A DNA stretch of 20,458 nt, taken from NCBI GenBank assembly GCA_016207765.1, contig JACQOY010000253.1, positions 1-20,458 of the forward strand, given 5' to 3'. Positions 1-6,781 of this stretch are shown one piece after another. Each line of letters opens with the position of its first letter. Within the stretch, counting starts at the first letter, position 1. Both the position numbers and the translations under genes were made by a program. Source of the DNA: Deltaproteobacteria bacterium (GTDB lineage Bacteria > UBA10199 > SBBF01). The notes under the pieces are model-generated. The model did no database searches, was not told the DNA's origin, and saw only the letters and a program-made list of their open reading frames with translations.

Positions 1-10
1 ATGTGTGATT

Positions 11-26
11 TGGCATGATGATTGCT
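11..26 (+). promoter_or_regulatory. sigma54 (RpoN) -24/-12 promoter for the chaperone-substrate operon
   Basis: The sequence TGGCATGATGATTGCT matches the sigma54 consensus TGGCACG-N4-TTGCW with one change (C to T). The invariant GG (12-13) and GC (24-25) are separated by exactly 10 bases, as required, and a pyrimidine precedes the TGG. Transcription would start about 12 bases after the GC, near position 37, giving a leader of roughly 37 bases before the ATG at 74. Activator-binding sites would lie upstream, outside the window. A sigma54 activator gene lies at 3149-4570, which makes a functional link plausible. The motif match is direct; its activity is inferred. Confidence 0.75.
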
Positions 27-73
27 TAATAGGAAGGAGTAGGGTACATTTATTTACAAGGGAGAGCAAAAAT

Positions 74-919
74 ATGTCCACCGATATTACCCCCTATACC
101 ACCAACCAAGAGGTTCAGGATATTATTGCTTATTATACCGATTCCTCAACTGGTGCTGTCGATTACGATGCCATCGCTACGGCAATTGAGACGAATGATA
201 CCAGCGCCGGAACTATTGAAGACCTCATCACCGTCTACGTGAGCGGGCAAGGCCAGTTGCCCTCGGTAATGATGGCGCCGGAGGCCTATCCTGTTGATCT
301 AGACGATCCGGCCTATGCTCATCTCTGGACGGAAGAAGTTGTCGACAACCTCGAATATCTGGGACAGATGAACAGTAGCTTAGCCACACAAGTTGCATCA
401 TTCCTGAACTACGGCGACTCCATCGATGCCGTCGACTCGAGCCTTTTGGGCGAGGTGGAGGATTACTTGAGCAATTACGGCATCGAGGGGGAAGAGGCGG
501 ACGAAGTGGCCGACCAGGTCTACGACCTTTTTGCCAGCCAGGATTTGTCCGACATCATGAGCCTTTTTATTTCCCTGGGAAATCCGGGCATTGCCCTTCT
601 CATGTATACCGCCTACGGCTTGGGGCCGCAGATGCAGGAACTGCAAGAGGCCGCTGTCGAAGTAATGGAAGATTCCAGCGAGGAAATGGAAGATATCCTC
701 GACGACATCCAGGATCTCGATCCCGAAGATTTGAGCGCGCAATACGACTCACAGGCCCTCTCCCAGCAGTTGAATGTGGTCAGCACCGTGATTTCCACCA
801 TGAGCGAATTCATCCAGAACGCGCAGGATATTGTGGATGAAATGATCGAGCTGGCCAGTAACCTCTCCGAACAGACCAGCAGGACCACGCAGTCGATCAT
901 TCGGAATATCGGATCTTAA
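74..919 (+). CDS. Acidic protein A, putative type III-like secretion substrate or translocator (281 aa)
   Basis: I do not recognise a named family. The ATG at 74 is preferred over an upstream in-frame GTG at 5, because GGGAGAG lies about 8 bases before it and the GTG lies upstream of the predicted transcript start. The protein is strongly acidic and has no signal peptide and no cysteine. It has a Thr/Asn/Gln-rich N-terminus, a proline box VDLDDP (74-79) running into DDPAYAHLW (77-85), one moderately hydrophobic stretch (about 158-184, with a GNPG turn), and a helical, probably coiled-coil C-terminus (about 185-275). One hydrophobic segment plus a C-terminal coiled coil recalls YopD/IpaC-type translocators, and VDLDDP fits the [PV]xLxxP box bound by their chaperones. 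The next gene, 2 bases downstream, encodes a SycD-like TPR protein. The role is inferred from architecture and neighbours; a structural or effector role is equally possible. Confidence 0.6.
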   Translation: MSTDITPYTTNQEVQDIIAYYTDSSTGAVDYDAIATAIETNDTSAGTIEDLITVYVSGQGQLPSVMMAPEAYPVDLDDPAYAHLWTEEVVDNLEYLGQMNSSLATQVASFLNYGDSIDAVDSSLLGEVEDYLSNYGIEGEEADEVADQVYDLFASQDLSDIMSLFISLGNPGIALLMYTAYGLGPQMQELQEAAVEVMEDSSEEMEDILDDIQDLDPEDLSAQYDSQALSQQLNVVSTVISTMSEFIQNAQDIVDEMIELASNLSEQTSRTTQSIIRNIGS

Positions 920-921
920 GC

Positions 922-1578
922 ATGTTGTTATTGTCATTAGAAAACGGAAATGATATTCTAAACTTACCCGTTTTCATGCGGGCAAGAGGGTTTATGCCCG
1001 GATCCGACACAAAAGCGCCCCCCCCCAAAATTCCCCGCATCTTTGATCGAAATCCCGAATTAAAAAAGCGGGTCGAAGCCTATCTTTCAAAAATTCCCCA
1101 GGCTAAAAAAGAAGAGGATATGCGGAAATTCGAAAAATTCGTGGCCGGGGAGATGACTTGGGCCGAAATCAAGGGATACCCCAAAACGCTTCTCAAGGAA
1201 TTGGCGCGCATGGCCTATCTCAAGTTCAAGATCGGCGACTTCAAACTGGCCGAATCGCTCTTCAAGGGGCTCTCCATCATTGATCACACCAACTGGTATT
1301 ATCGGGCTGTTTTGGGGGCCGTTTATCAGAAACAAAAACTCCACGAACAGGCGATTGAAGAATATAACATCGCCCTTTCGCTCAATGACAAAGAGATCAC
1401 CTCGCTGACGAACCGGGGGGAATGTTTTCTGCATCTTAAAAATTATATCGAAGCGCGCAAGGATTTTGAGGCGGCCCTTCAACTGGATCCCGAAGGGAAA
1501 AATGCCTGGGGCAAACGGGCCAGGGTGTTGCTTAAAAAGCTGATCGAAGAAGGGCATGGAGAGGGTTTAGAGGAGTAG
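922..1578 (+). CDS. SycD/LcrH-like TPR chaperone A (218 aa)
   Basis: Three TPR-like repeats cover about residues 93-190: KELARMAYLKFKIGDFKLAE, then LGAVYQKQKLHEQAIEEY, then NRGECFLHLKNYIEARKDF. The order and spacing of F-x-x-L-x-x-x-D-H, LGA-x-Y-Q, AI-x-x-Y and ECFL follow class II type III chaperones (SycD, IpgC, PcrH), where AECLL-type motifs occupy the third repeat. An N-terminal region of about 90 residues, rich in Lys and Pro, is longer than in classical SycD. Translation is probably coupled to the upstream gene because its TAA lies 2 bases before the ATG. No good Shine-Dalgarno is present at 922, so in-frame ATGs at 976 or 994 are possible and would shorten the extension. The stop TAG lies in a palindromic repeat. 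The expected role is cytoplasmic binding of protein A until secretion. A generic TPR scaffold is the alternative. Confidence 0.7.
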   Translation: MLLLSLENGNDILNLPVFMRARGFMPGSDTKAPPPKIPRIFDRNPELKKRVEAYLSKIPQAKKEEDMRKFEKFVAGEMTWAEIKGYPKTLLKELARMAYLKFKIGDFKLAESLFKGLSIIDHTNWYYRAVLGAVYQKQKLHEQAIEEYNIALSLNDKEITSLTNRGECFLHLKNYIEARKDFEAALQLDPEGKNAWGKRARVLLKKLIEEGHGEGLEE

Positions 1579-1602
1579 GGGCGCACGGCTGTGCGCCCGT
1601 AC
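1575..1602. repeat. REP-like hairpin between chaperone A and protein B
   Basis: An 8-bp perfect stem, GGGCGCAC (1579-1586) and GTGCGCCC (1591-1598) with loop GGCT, is extended by GTA/TAC pairs (1575-1577 with 1600-1602). It contains the TAG stop of the upstream gene. It resembles the GTAGGGGCGGCC hairpin at 15053-15078, so both may belong to one family. Folding would bring AGGAG (1571-1575) to about 9 bases from the ATG at 1612, which otherwise has no Shine-Dalgarno. Confidence 0.65.
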
Positions 1603-1611
1603 AATGAATAT

Positions 1612-2415
1612 ATGGGTGAAACGGTAACCTACACAACCGACCAGAGCGCCCAGATCGACGATCTGAAGAGCTATATCGAGGAATATTGCGAGGCGAACGG
1701 CATCGACCCCGCCATTTATACCTCCGCCCTCGACGGCCAGACAATCGATCCCGACCTGCTCAACGATCCGGCGTTCCAGGCTTATTGGCAATTGGCCTAT
1801 CTCCAGCTGATGGAGATTCTCTATCCGGAGATGGTGCAAAGCGTTTATGCCGAAGTGGGAGAGGTTGATTTTGATACGCTGTACGCCGCCGCCGGGGATG
1901 AGATCAACGAATTCATGGCCGATCTTGTCGCCGACAACCCCGAGCTGATGTCTTTTGCCGCCTTGACCGATGGCGATCCGACAACCGATGCCGAAGCCGT
2001 TTCCTCCGCCATTGAAACCTATTCGGCGGAGATCGGCGCCTCCGGAAATTCAACCGATTATGTCGATGAACAGGCCCGCGAGCTGGCCGAAGAACTTGGG
2101 CTTGGCGATATGTGGGATTACCTGATTGATACCGAAGAAGGGATCAAATCGACGGAAAATTACCTGCTCAACGGGTTGGCCGAACTCGACCAGCAATTGG
2201 CCGATCTGCAGGAGGCCCTGGAAACGGGGGAGATTACCGCCGAGGAATTTTCCGCCCAGGTTGAGGGGATTTCGATGTACCGTGAACTGTATGTCGGACT
2301 GATCCAGAATCTCGAAGATTCCTGGGGCAACCTTATTGAAATGTTCTCGCAGTTATTGAAGGCGCAGGAAGAGGGGCAGATGGCCATTGCACGAAATCTC
2401 GCACAGAATGCCTAA
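1612..2415 (+). CDS. Acidic protein B, paralogous putative secretion substrate (267 aa)
   Basis: This protein has no recognised family. The ATG at 1612 is chosen because an in-frame GTG at 1591 lies inside a palindromic hairpin, and because the start MGETVTYTTDQSAQ then lines up with protein A (MSTDITPYTTNQEVQ). A second shared block is NDPAFQAYW (51-59), matching DDPAYAHLW of protein A. The preceding DLLNDP is a near match to the [PV]xLxxP chaperone-binding box. The rest is acidic and mostly helical, with a long amphipathic region (about 180-265) likely to form a coiled coil. There is one Cys (26), no signal peptide and no convincing membrane segment, so an effector, tip or needle-associated role fits better than a pore-forming translocator. 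A TPR chaperone gene follows 12 bases downstream. Homology to protein A is limited to short blocks, so function is inferred. Confidence 0.6.
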   Translation: MGETVTYTTDQSAQIDDLKSYIEEYCEANGIDPAIYTSALDGQTIDPDLLNDPAFQAYWQLAYLQLMEILYPEMVQSVYAEVGEVDFDTLYAAAGDEINEFMADLVADNPELMSFAALTDGDPTTDAEAVSSAIETYSAEIGASGNSTDYVDEQARELAEELGLGDMWDYLIDTEEGIKSTENYLLNGLAELDQQLADLQEALETGEITAEEFSAQVEGISMYRELYVGLIQNLEDSWGNLIEMFSQLLKAQEEGQMAIARNLAQNA

Positions 2416-2427
2416 GTAATTTTTGTC

Positions 2428-3069
2428 ATGTCCGACGAAGAAAAGACAATCGACTCCATCCGGGCCGCCGTCAAAACCGAGAGGGGCAAGGACAAACTCC
2501 TTTCGCCCGATCCCCGGCGCAAAAAATATGTCACCGAACTTCTTCTTGCCTTTGCGTCCCGGAAGATCAGTTTTGCGGCCCTGACGAAACTCGACCAGAA
2601 AAAGATCAAACAGGTGGCCGAAATGGGGCATGTAAAACTGCGCCATGGCCGCACCAACGAGGCGCGCCGGATATTCGAGGTGCTCACCTTCCTCGATCAC
2701 AGGAATTATTTTCATCATCTGGCCTTGGGGGGGACCTATCAGAAACTCAAACGATACGTCGATGCCATCTACCAGTTTTCCGAGGCGCTAAAATTGTCGC
2801 CGGGGAATATCAACGCCCTTGTCAACCGCGGGGAAGTGTTTTTGCGGCACAAGAATTACCGGAAGGCGGCCGAGGATTTCCGCGAAGCGATTCTTCTCGA
2901 TAAATCGGGAAAGGACCGCTTTTCGAACAGGGCGCGGTCACTGGTGGTGGCCATCAAACGCTCACTGGCCCGGGATAAGGAGTTTAAGTCCCTTGAAGCG
3001 CAGGGGAAACTGCCGCCGAAGCGGAAGGCGATCAGCCCGCTCAAGTTGGTGAGGCCGGTGCGAAGATAA
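2428..3069 (+). CDS. SycD/LcrH-like TPR chaperone B (213 aa)
   Basis: This is a clear paralogue of chaperone A. Shared positions include LDH/IDH before the second repeat, LGGTYQK against LGAVYQK, NRGEVFLRHKNY against NRGECFLHLKNY, a DF-x-x-A segment, and a closing RARSL/RARVL. The three TPR-like repeats lie at about 61-91, 95-124 and 130-158. The N-terminal 60 residues are basic and helical, and a basic tail (about 180-213, rich in Lys, Arg and Pro) is absent from chaperone A. The ATG follows the stop of protein B by 12 bases without an obvious Shine-Dalgarno, which suggests coupling. Protein B is the expected client. The gene ends at a convergent junction with the FHA-sigma54 activator. The TPR fold is clear; the secretion-chaperone role rests on motif pattern and gene pairing. 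Confidence 0.7.
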   Translation: MSDEEKTIDSIRAAVKTERGKDKLLSPDPRRKKYVTELLLAFASRKISFAALTKLDQKKIKQVAEMGHVKLRHGRTNEARRIFEVLTFLDHRNYFHHLALGGTYQKLKRYVDAIYQFSEALKLSPGNINALVNRGEVFLRHKNYRKAAEDFREAILLDKSGKDRFSNRARSLVVAIKRSLARDKEFKSLEAQGKLPPKRKAISPLKLVRPVRR

Positions 3070-3070
3070 C

Positions 3071-3156
3071 GTGCCTGGGTGCCCAGGTGCCTGTGTAAGA
3101 ATCTGAACTCGGGCACCCGAGAACACGGGAACGTGGGTACACAGGCACTCAGGCAC
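3071..3156. repeat. Inverted repeat at convergent gene junction, possible bidirectional terminator
   Basis: GTGCCTGTGTA (3087-3097) is the exact inverse of TACACAGGCAC (3138-3148). A further pair, GTGCCTG (3071-3077) and CAGGCAC (3150-3156), lies outside it, and a 6-bp hairpin CTCGGG-CA-CCCGAG (3108-3121) lies in the loop. The right arm overlaps the stop codon of the minus-strand FHA gene. There is no T-run, so intrinsic termination is uncertain. It fills the gap between the two converging operons. Confidence 0.5.
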
Positions 3157-4570
3157 CTTCTTCTTCCTCCTCCAACGTCCCCTCAATAATCCCGTACTTG
3201 ATCAAAAGATTTCTTAGGTGCTTGCGGTCGATTTTGGCCTCGCGCGCCGCCTTGGAAACGTTGAAATTGTTCCGCTTGAGCAGATCTTCCAGATAGTCCT
3301 TTTCAAACGATTCGACGATTTTCTGCTTGGCCTCCTTGAACGGCATGCTGGAATCGATGGCCGCGGTTTTCACCGTCGCCTCTTCCCCCGTTTCGGACTC
3401 GTTGAAGATGAAGCGGAGATGGTTCCCGTTGATGATCCCGTTTTCCGAAAACGAGACCGCCCGTTCCAGAATGTTGTTCAATTCGCGCACGTTGCCCGGC
3501 CACTGGTACCTTTGCAGAATCTTGAGGGCGTCATCTTCCACCCGGGCTGCATAAAAAGTCCCGTCCGGTTTTTTGTTGTAACTGGCCGAGGCCAGGATTT
3601 TTTCAACCAGGAGGGGAATGTCATCCGGACGCTCCCGGAGCGGCGGAAGCTGGATTTTGACCACCGAGAGACGATAATAGAGATCCTCGCGGAAACGCCC
3701 CTCGTCAACCTCTTTCCGGAGGTTTCTGTTTGTGGCGCAAATGACCCGGACATCCAGCTTGACGGATTGGGTGGAGCCGACCCGCTTGATTTCCCTTTGC
3801 TCGAGGGCCCGGAGAAGTTTGGGCTGAAGATCAAGCGTCAGTTCGCCGATTTCATCCAAAAAGATGGTGCCCGTGTTGGCCTCTTCAAACGCCCCCTTTC
3901 GGTCCTTGATGGCGCCGGTAAAAGACCCTTTCACATGACCGAAGAGTTCCGATTCGATCAGATTGGGGGCGATGGCCGAGCAATCAAAAACAACGAAGGG
4001 TTTGTCTTTTCTCAGTGAATTGTTGTGAATGGCCCTGGCGACCAGTTCCTTTCCGGTGCCCGTTTCCCCTTCGATGACCACGGTGGCAAGGCTGGGAGAG
4101 ATCTTTTCCAGCACGCCGAAGATCTGCCGCATCTTTCTGCTTTTCCCCGCCATTTCGCCGAAGAAATTGTTTTTGGAAGGCTCGATCTCGACCTTTTCAT
4201 CGAAGGTCTGGAATTTTATTTTGGTGTTGCCGACGGCGATGAGGTCGCCGGGGGAAAGAAAGGCCTCCTTGACCTTCATGTCATTGATAAAGGTGCCGTT
4301 GGTGGAGTTCAAGTCGCGCAGAAGGTAGCTGTCCGAGGTGGCTTCGATTTCCATGTGGTTGCGCGAAACGGTTTTGTCGTTGACGATGATGTCGTTGTCG
4401 TTTTTCTTGCCCACGCGGATGATCTTTTTCTTTCCCAGATCGAATTTGATATGGGGGCTTGGACCCTCGATAATCACCAGCTGGCAACGGCGAAGCGAGA
4501 TCAGATCGCGCGTTTCCGAAGAGGGGAGAAGCTCCGTTTTTGTTTCAAAGTCCTTGAATTTTTCTTCCAT
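3149..4570 (-). CDS. FHA-domain sigma54-dependent transcriptional activator (473 aa)
   Basis: The FHA domain (about 30-122) shows IRVGKKNDNDI, SRNH (69-72) and NSTNGT (88-93), the residues that bind phosphothreonine. The AAA+ domain (about 137-375) has Walker A GETGTGKE (168-175), the sigma54-contacting loop as GSFTGA (215-220) in place of GAFTGA, Walker B TIFLDE (235-240), the arginine-finger region REDLYYRLS, and WPGNVREL (357-364). A Fis-type helix-turn-helix (about 436-462) ends in a Glu-rich tail. There is no receiver, PAS or GAF domain, so the FHA is the only visible sensor. The start is well supported: AAGGAG lies 5 bases upstream, inside the end of the kinase gene, with only 2 bases between the kinase stop and this ATG. 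Such coupling implies that the kinase controls it. A natural target is the sigma54 promoter at 11-26. Confidence 0.93.
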   Translation of the reverse strand: MEEKFKDFETKTELLPSSETRDLISLRRCQLVIIEGPSPHIKFDLGKKKIIRVGKKNDNDIIVNDKTVSRNHMEIEATSDSYLLRDLNSTNGTFINDMKVKEAFLSPGDLIAVGNTKIKFQTFDEKVEIEPSKNNFFGEMAGKSRKMRQIFGVLEKISPSLATVVIEGETGTGKELVARAIHNNSLRKDKPFVVFDCSAIAPNLIESELFGHVKGSFTGAIKDRKGAFEEANTGTIFLDEIGELTLDLQPKLLRALEQREIKRVGSTQSVKLDVRVICATNRNLRKEVDEGRFREDLYYRLSVVKIQLPPLRERPDDIPLLVEKILASASYNKKPDGTFYAARVEDDALKILQRYQWPGNVRELNNILERAVSFSENGIINGNHLRFIFNESETGEEATVKTAAIDSSMPFKEAKQKIVESFEKDYLEDLLKRNNFNVSKAAREAKIDRKHLRNLLIKYGIIEGTLEEEEEGA

Positions 4571-4572
4571 GG

Positions 4573-6660
4573 TTACTCCTTCGAGAGCGTGGCTATAAGC
4601 TCCGTGTAATTTTTGCTTGTTTGAATTGATCTTGTCCAGTTTTTATAACCCGGCATGGCGACGACAACTGTGTGCGTCTGGTCCTTCCTTAAGTTTCGGA
4701 TCACAATGGGGGTCACTCCCGATTTTTGACCGTTTACCACCACCGAGGCGCCGCGGGGAGACGAATCGATCCGGAGGCTGGCTATCGAGCCAGAGGTGTC
4801 GGGAGATTCCTTGATCGGCGGTGTGGGTGTTGGCGTCGTCGCCGGCTTTGGCGCCGGTTTCGGCGTCGGTGTCGCTATCGGCGCCGGTGTTGGCGTGGGT
4901 TGCGGAGCGGGGGTCGGCAGTTTGGGCTCCGGTTTTTCGCCTGGTTTTGCCGCCGCCTCAAGAATCCCATTGAGGGAAACCGGTTTTTCGTCGGTTACCG
5001 TGACCGTTTGTTCGAAGTCGCGGTACCCCTCCAGGACAAGTTTGATTTGGTAAGTATCGCCCGTTTTAAGCCCGGTAAGTTGCGACGGTGTTTTTTGACC
5101 GGAATCGGCGCCATTGACAAAAATCAGGGCTGACGGCGGGGTCGAACCAACATCGATGAATCCTGTTGTCACTATTGCCTCAAGCTTGGCCGAAAGGGTG
5201 ACCAATTCCTGTCCCGCAAAATCGATCTCCTCTTCCCATGGCTTAAAACCCTCTTTTTCGAGACGTATATGGTGGCTTTTGGCCAACTCCAGATTTCCAA
5301 TGGTTGTTGGAGTGACTTGACCGGTATCCCGGTTGTCGACCGATATTCGCGCCGAGTCCGGTTCCGAACTTATATCGATCTCCCCCACAGTCGGGGAGGG
5401 CAACGGCTTGGGTTCCAGCTCACTCCAAAAAAAGGCGAGCAATACTCCCCCAACCGCCAAAGCGGCGGTGATGAAAGGCCAAAGCGGCCTCCTTTTTTTT
5501 TCTTTTTTCGGAAATTCCTTCGCCGTGACAACCGATTCCGGTGTCGTATGCCTTAATTGGCCTGGTTTTATCCAGTCTTCCGGTTTGGTGGTGGGGGCCA
5601 TCATTTCGTCCATCAACTCAAAAGGTTCTTCACGGTGAACAATGCTCTCCTGTTTTACCTCGGGGGGGATGACCGGAAGGGTCTCCGATTCAAGTCTCGT
5701 TTGTTCCTGCGTTTTCTTTTTTTTGACTTTCAGCTCCGGGGCGAACCATTTTTTGATCAGATTGGCAAGCTGTCTGGGTGAAAAATCGACATACTGCGAG
5801 TAGAGCGCTTTTGTCAGGGCGATTTGAAAATCTCCGGCCGTTCCGTACCGGTCGTTGGGGCTGAAAGCCAGGGCCTTGGCGAGTATCGAGCGGATTTCGG
5901 CCGGAATCTTTTTTGAAAGAGACTGCCCGGTGATGTGCGTGGTCTGGATGATTTTGAGCACCTCGATCTGGGTTTCACCCGTGAAAAGTCTCTCTCCGGT
6001 GAGCATTTCGTGGAGAATGATCCCCGCGGAAAAAATATCGGTTCGGGCGTCCACCGGTTTCCCCAATGCCTGTTCCGAGGACATGTAGGTGACCTTTCCC
6101 TTCAAAATGCCCGCGGTTGTATGCGAGATGTTAAGCGCCGCCTTGGCGATGCCGAAATCGACGATTTTCGTTTCCCCCTCGAAAGAGATGAGGATGTTCT
6201 GCGGGCTGATGTCACGATGAACAATGTTGAGCGGCTGGCCGTTTTCATCCCGTTTGCTGTGGGCGTAGTCAAGCCCCTTGCAGATTTCCGAGCCGATGTA
6301 GAGGCAGATTTCGACCGGGATCTTTTCACCCAGCTCCTTGCCGCGGTTCATCAATTCGCGAAGATTTATGCCGTCGATGAACTCCATCGAAATGTAATAG
6401 TCGTCGCCCACTTTGCCCAGGTCGTATATCTGAACAATATTGGTATGCGAAAGGCGGACGGCCAACTTGGCCTCGTCGGTCAGCATGGCGATGAATTCTT
6501 TGTCGGCCGAATAGTGGGGGAGGATTTTTTTGATGGCGAGTTGTTTTTCAAAGCCGTCGACGCCAAAAGTCTTGGCCTTGTAGATTTCGGCCATTCCCCC
6601 GACAGCCAGTTTGTCGATCAAAAAATATTTGCCGAACGGTTTTGGTTCAAAAGTGGACAT
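4573..6660 (-). CDS. Transmembrane Ser/Thr protein kinase with three PEGA repeats (695 aa)
   Basis: The kinase domain (about 10-290) has a glycine loop variant LAVGGMAEIY, catalytic Lys44 in LAIKK, HRDISPQN (148-155), DFG (168-170), and an activation segment with Thr/Ser residues before YMSSEQ. A Lys/Glu-rich linker leads to one membrane helix (about 394-412). Outside the membrane are PEGA repeats at about 426-493, 501-567 and 625-692, the last separated by a Pro/Thr-rich linker (about 576-616) that could span peptidoglycan. All catalytic residues are present, so the kinase should be active. The layout matches deltaproteobacterial Hanks-type kinases, with PEGA domains outside as a likely cell-wall or surface sensor. 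It is co-transcribed with the FHA activator, a likely substrate or reader. A palindrome lies immediately upstream of the ATG, and no Shine-Dalgarno is seen. Confidence 0.95.
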   Translation of the reverse strand: MSTFEPKPFGKYFLIDKLAVGGMAEIYKAKTFGVDGFEKQLAIKKILPHYSADKEFIAMLTDEAKLAVRLSHTNIVQIYDLGKVGDDYYISMEFIDGINLRELMNRGKELGEKIPVEICLYIGSEICKGLDYAHSKRDENGQPLNIVHRDISPQNILISFEGETKIVDFGIAKAALNISHTTAGILKGKVTYMSSEQALGKPVDARTDIFSAGIILHEMLTGERLFTGETQIEVLKIIQTTHITGQSLSKKIPAEIRSILAKALAFSPNDRYGTAGDFQIALTKALYSQYVDFSPRQLANLIKKWFAPELKVKKKKTQEQTRLESETLPVIPPEVKQESIVHREEPFELMDEMMAPTTKPEDWIKPGQLRHTTPESVVTAKEFPKKEKKRRPLWPFITAALAVGGVLLAFFWSELEPKPLPSPTVGEIDISSEPDSARISVDNRDTGQVTPTTIGNLELAKSHHIRLEKEGFKPWEEEIDFAGQELVTLSAKLEAIVTTGFIDVGSTPPSALIFVNGADSGQKTPSQLTGLKTGDTYQIKLVLEGYRDFEQTVTVTDEKPVSLNGILEAAAKPGEKPEPKLPTPAPQPTPTPAPIATPTPKPAPKPATTPTPTPPIKESPDTSGSIASLRIDSSPRGASVVVNGQKSGVTPIVIRNLRKDQTHTVVVAMPGYKNWTRSIQTSKNYTELIATLSKE

Positions 6661-6664
6661 TTAT

Positions 6665-6678
6665 ATCGGGGCCCCGAT
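6665..6678. repeat. Perfect 14-bp palindrome next to the kinase start
   Basis: ATCGGGGCCCCGAT is a perfect palindrome ending 4 bases upstream of the kinase ATG on the minus strand. It could be an operator, or a hairpin that masks the start, since no Shine-Dalgarno is present. Function is unknown. Confidence 0.4.
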
Positions 6679-6740
6679 CGGCCCTGTAGTGTTGCTACTC
6701 GCGTCCTGTATTTAAGGCCTCCGATGGCCCAGGACCCCGC

Positions 6741-6770
6741 GCTCACCATGGGCAAAGCCCACTGGTGAGC
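6741..6770. repeat. Strong hairpin between kinase gene and upstream gene
   Basis: GCTCACCA (6741-6748) pairs with TGGTGAGC (6763-6770), and TGGGC with GCCCA, around an AAA loop with one bulged C. It lies 12 bases after the stop of the minus-strand gene at 6782-7441. No T-run follows it on the minus strand, so it may be a REP-like element or RNA-stabilising stem rather than a terminator. Confidence 0.5.
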
Positions 6771-6781
6771 TTTAATAAACT

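Noticed and set aside
5..73. N-terminal extension of acidic protein A from GTG at 5
   Set aside because: It would begin before the predicted transcription start and include the sigma54 promoter. The ATG at 74 has its own Shine-Dalgarno.
3218..4609. Plus-strand open frames opposite the FHA-sigma54 activator
   Set aside because: They are antisense to a complete FHA-AAA+-Fis protein and carry no recognisable motifs.
6680..6720. Second sigma54 promoter ahead of the kinase
   Set aside because: A TGG to GC pair with 10-base spacing exists on the minus strand, but it lacks the TTGC box and most consensus bases.
5935..6768. Long plus-strand open frame antisense to the Ser/Thr kinase
   Set aside because: The minus-strand reading has every kinase motif. 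The plus frame is a codon-bias shadow without family features.
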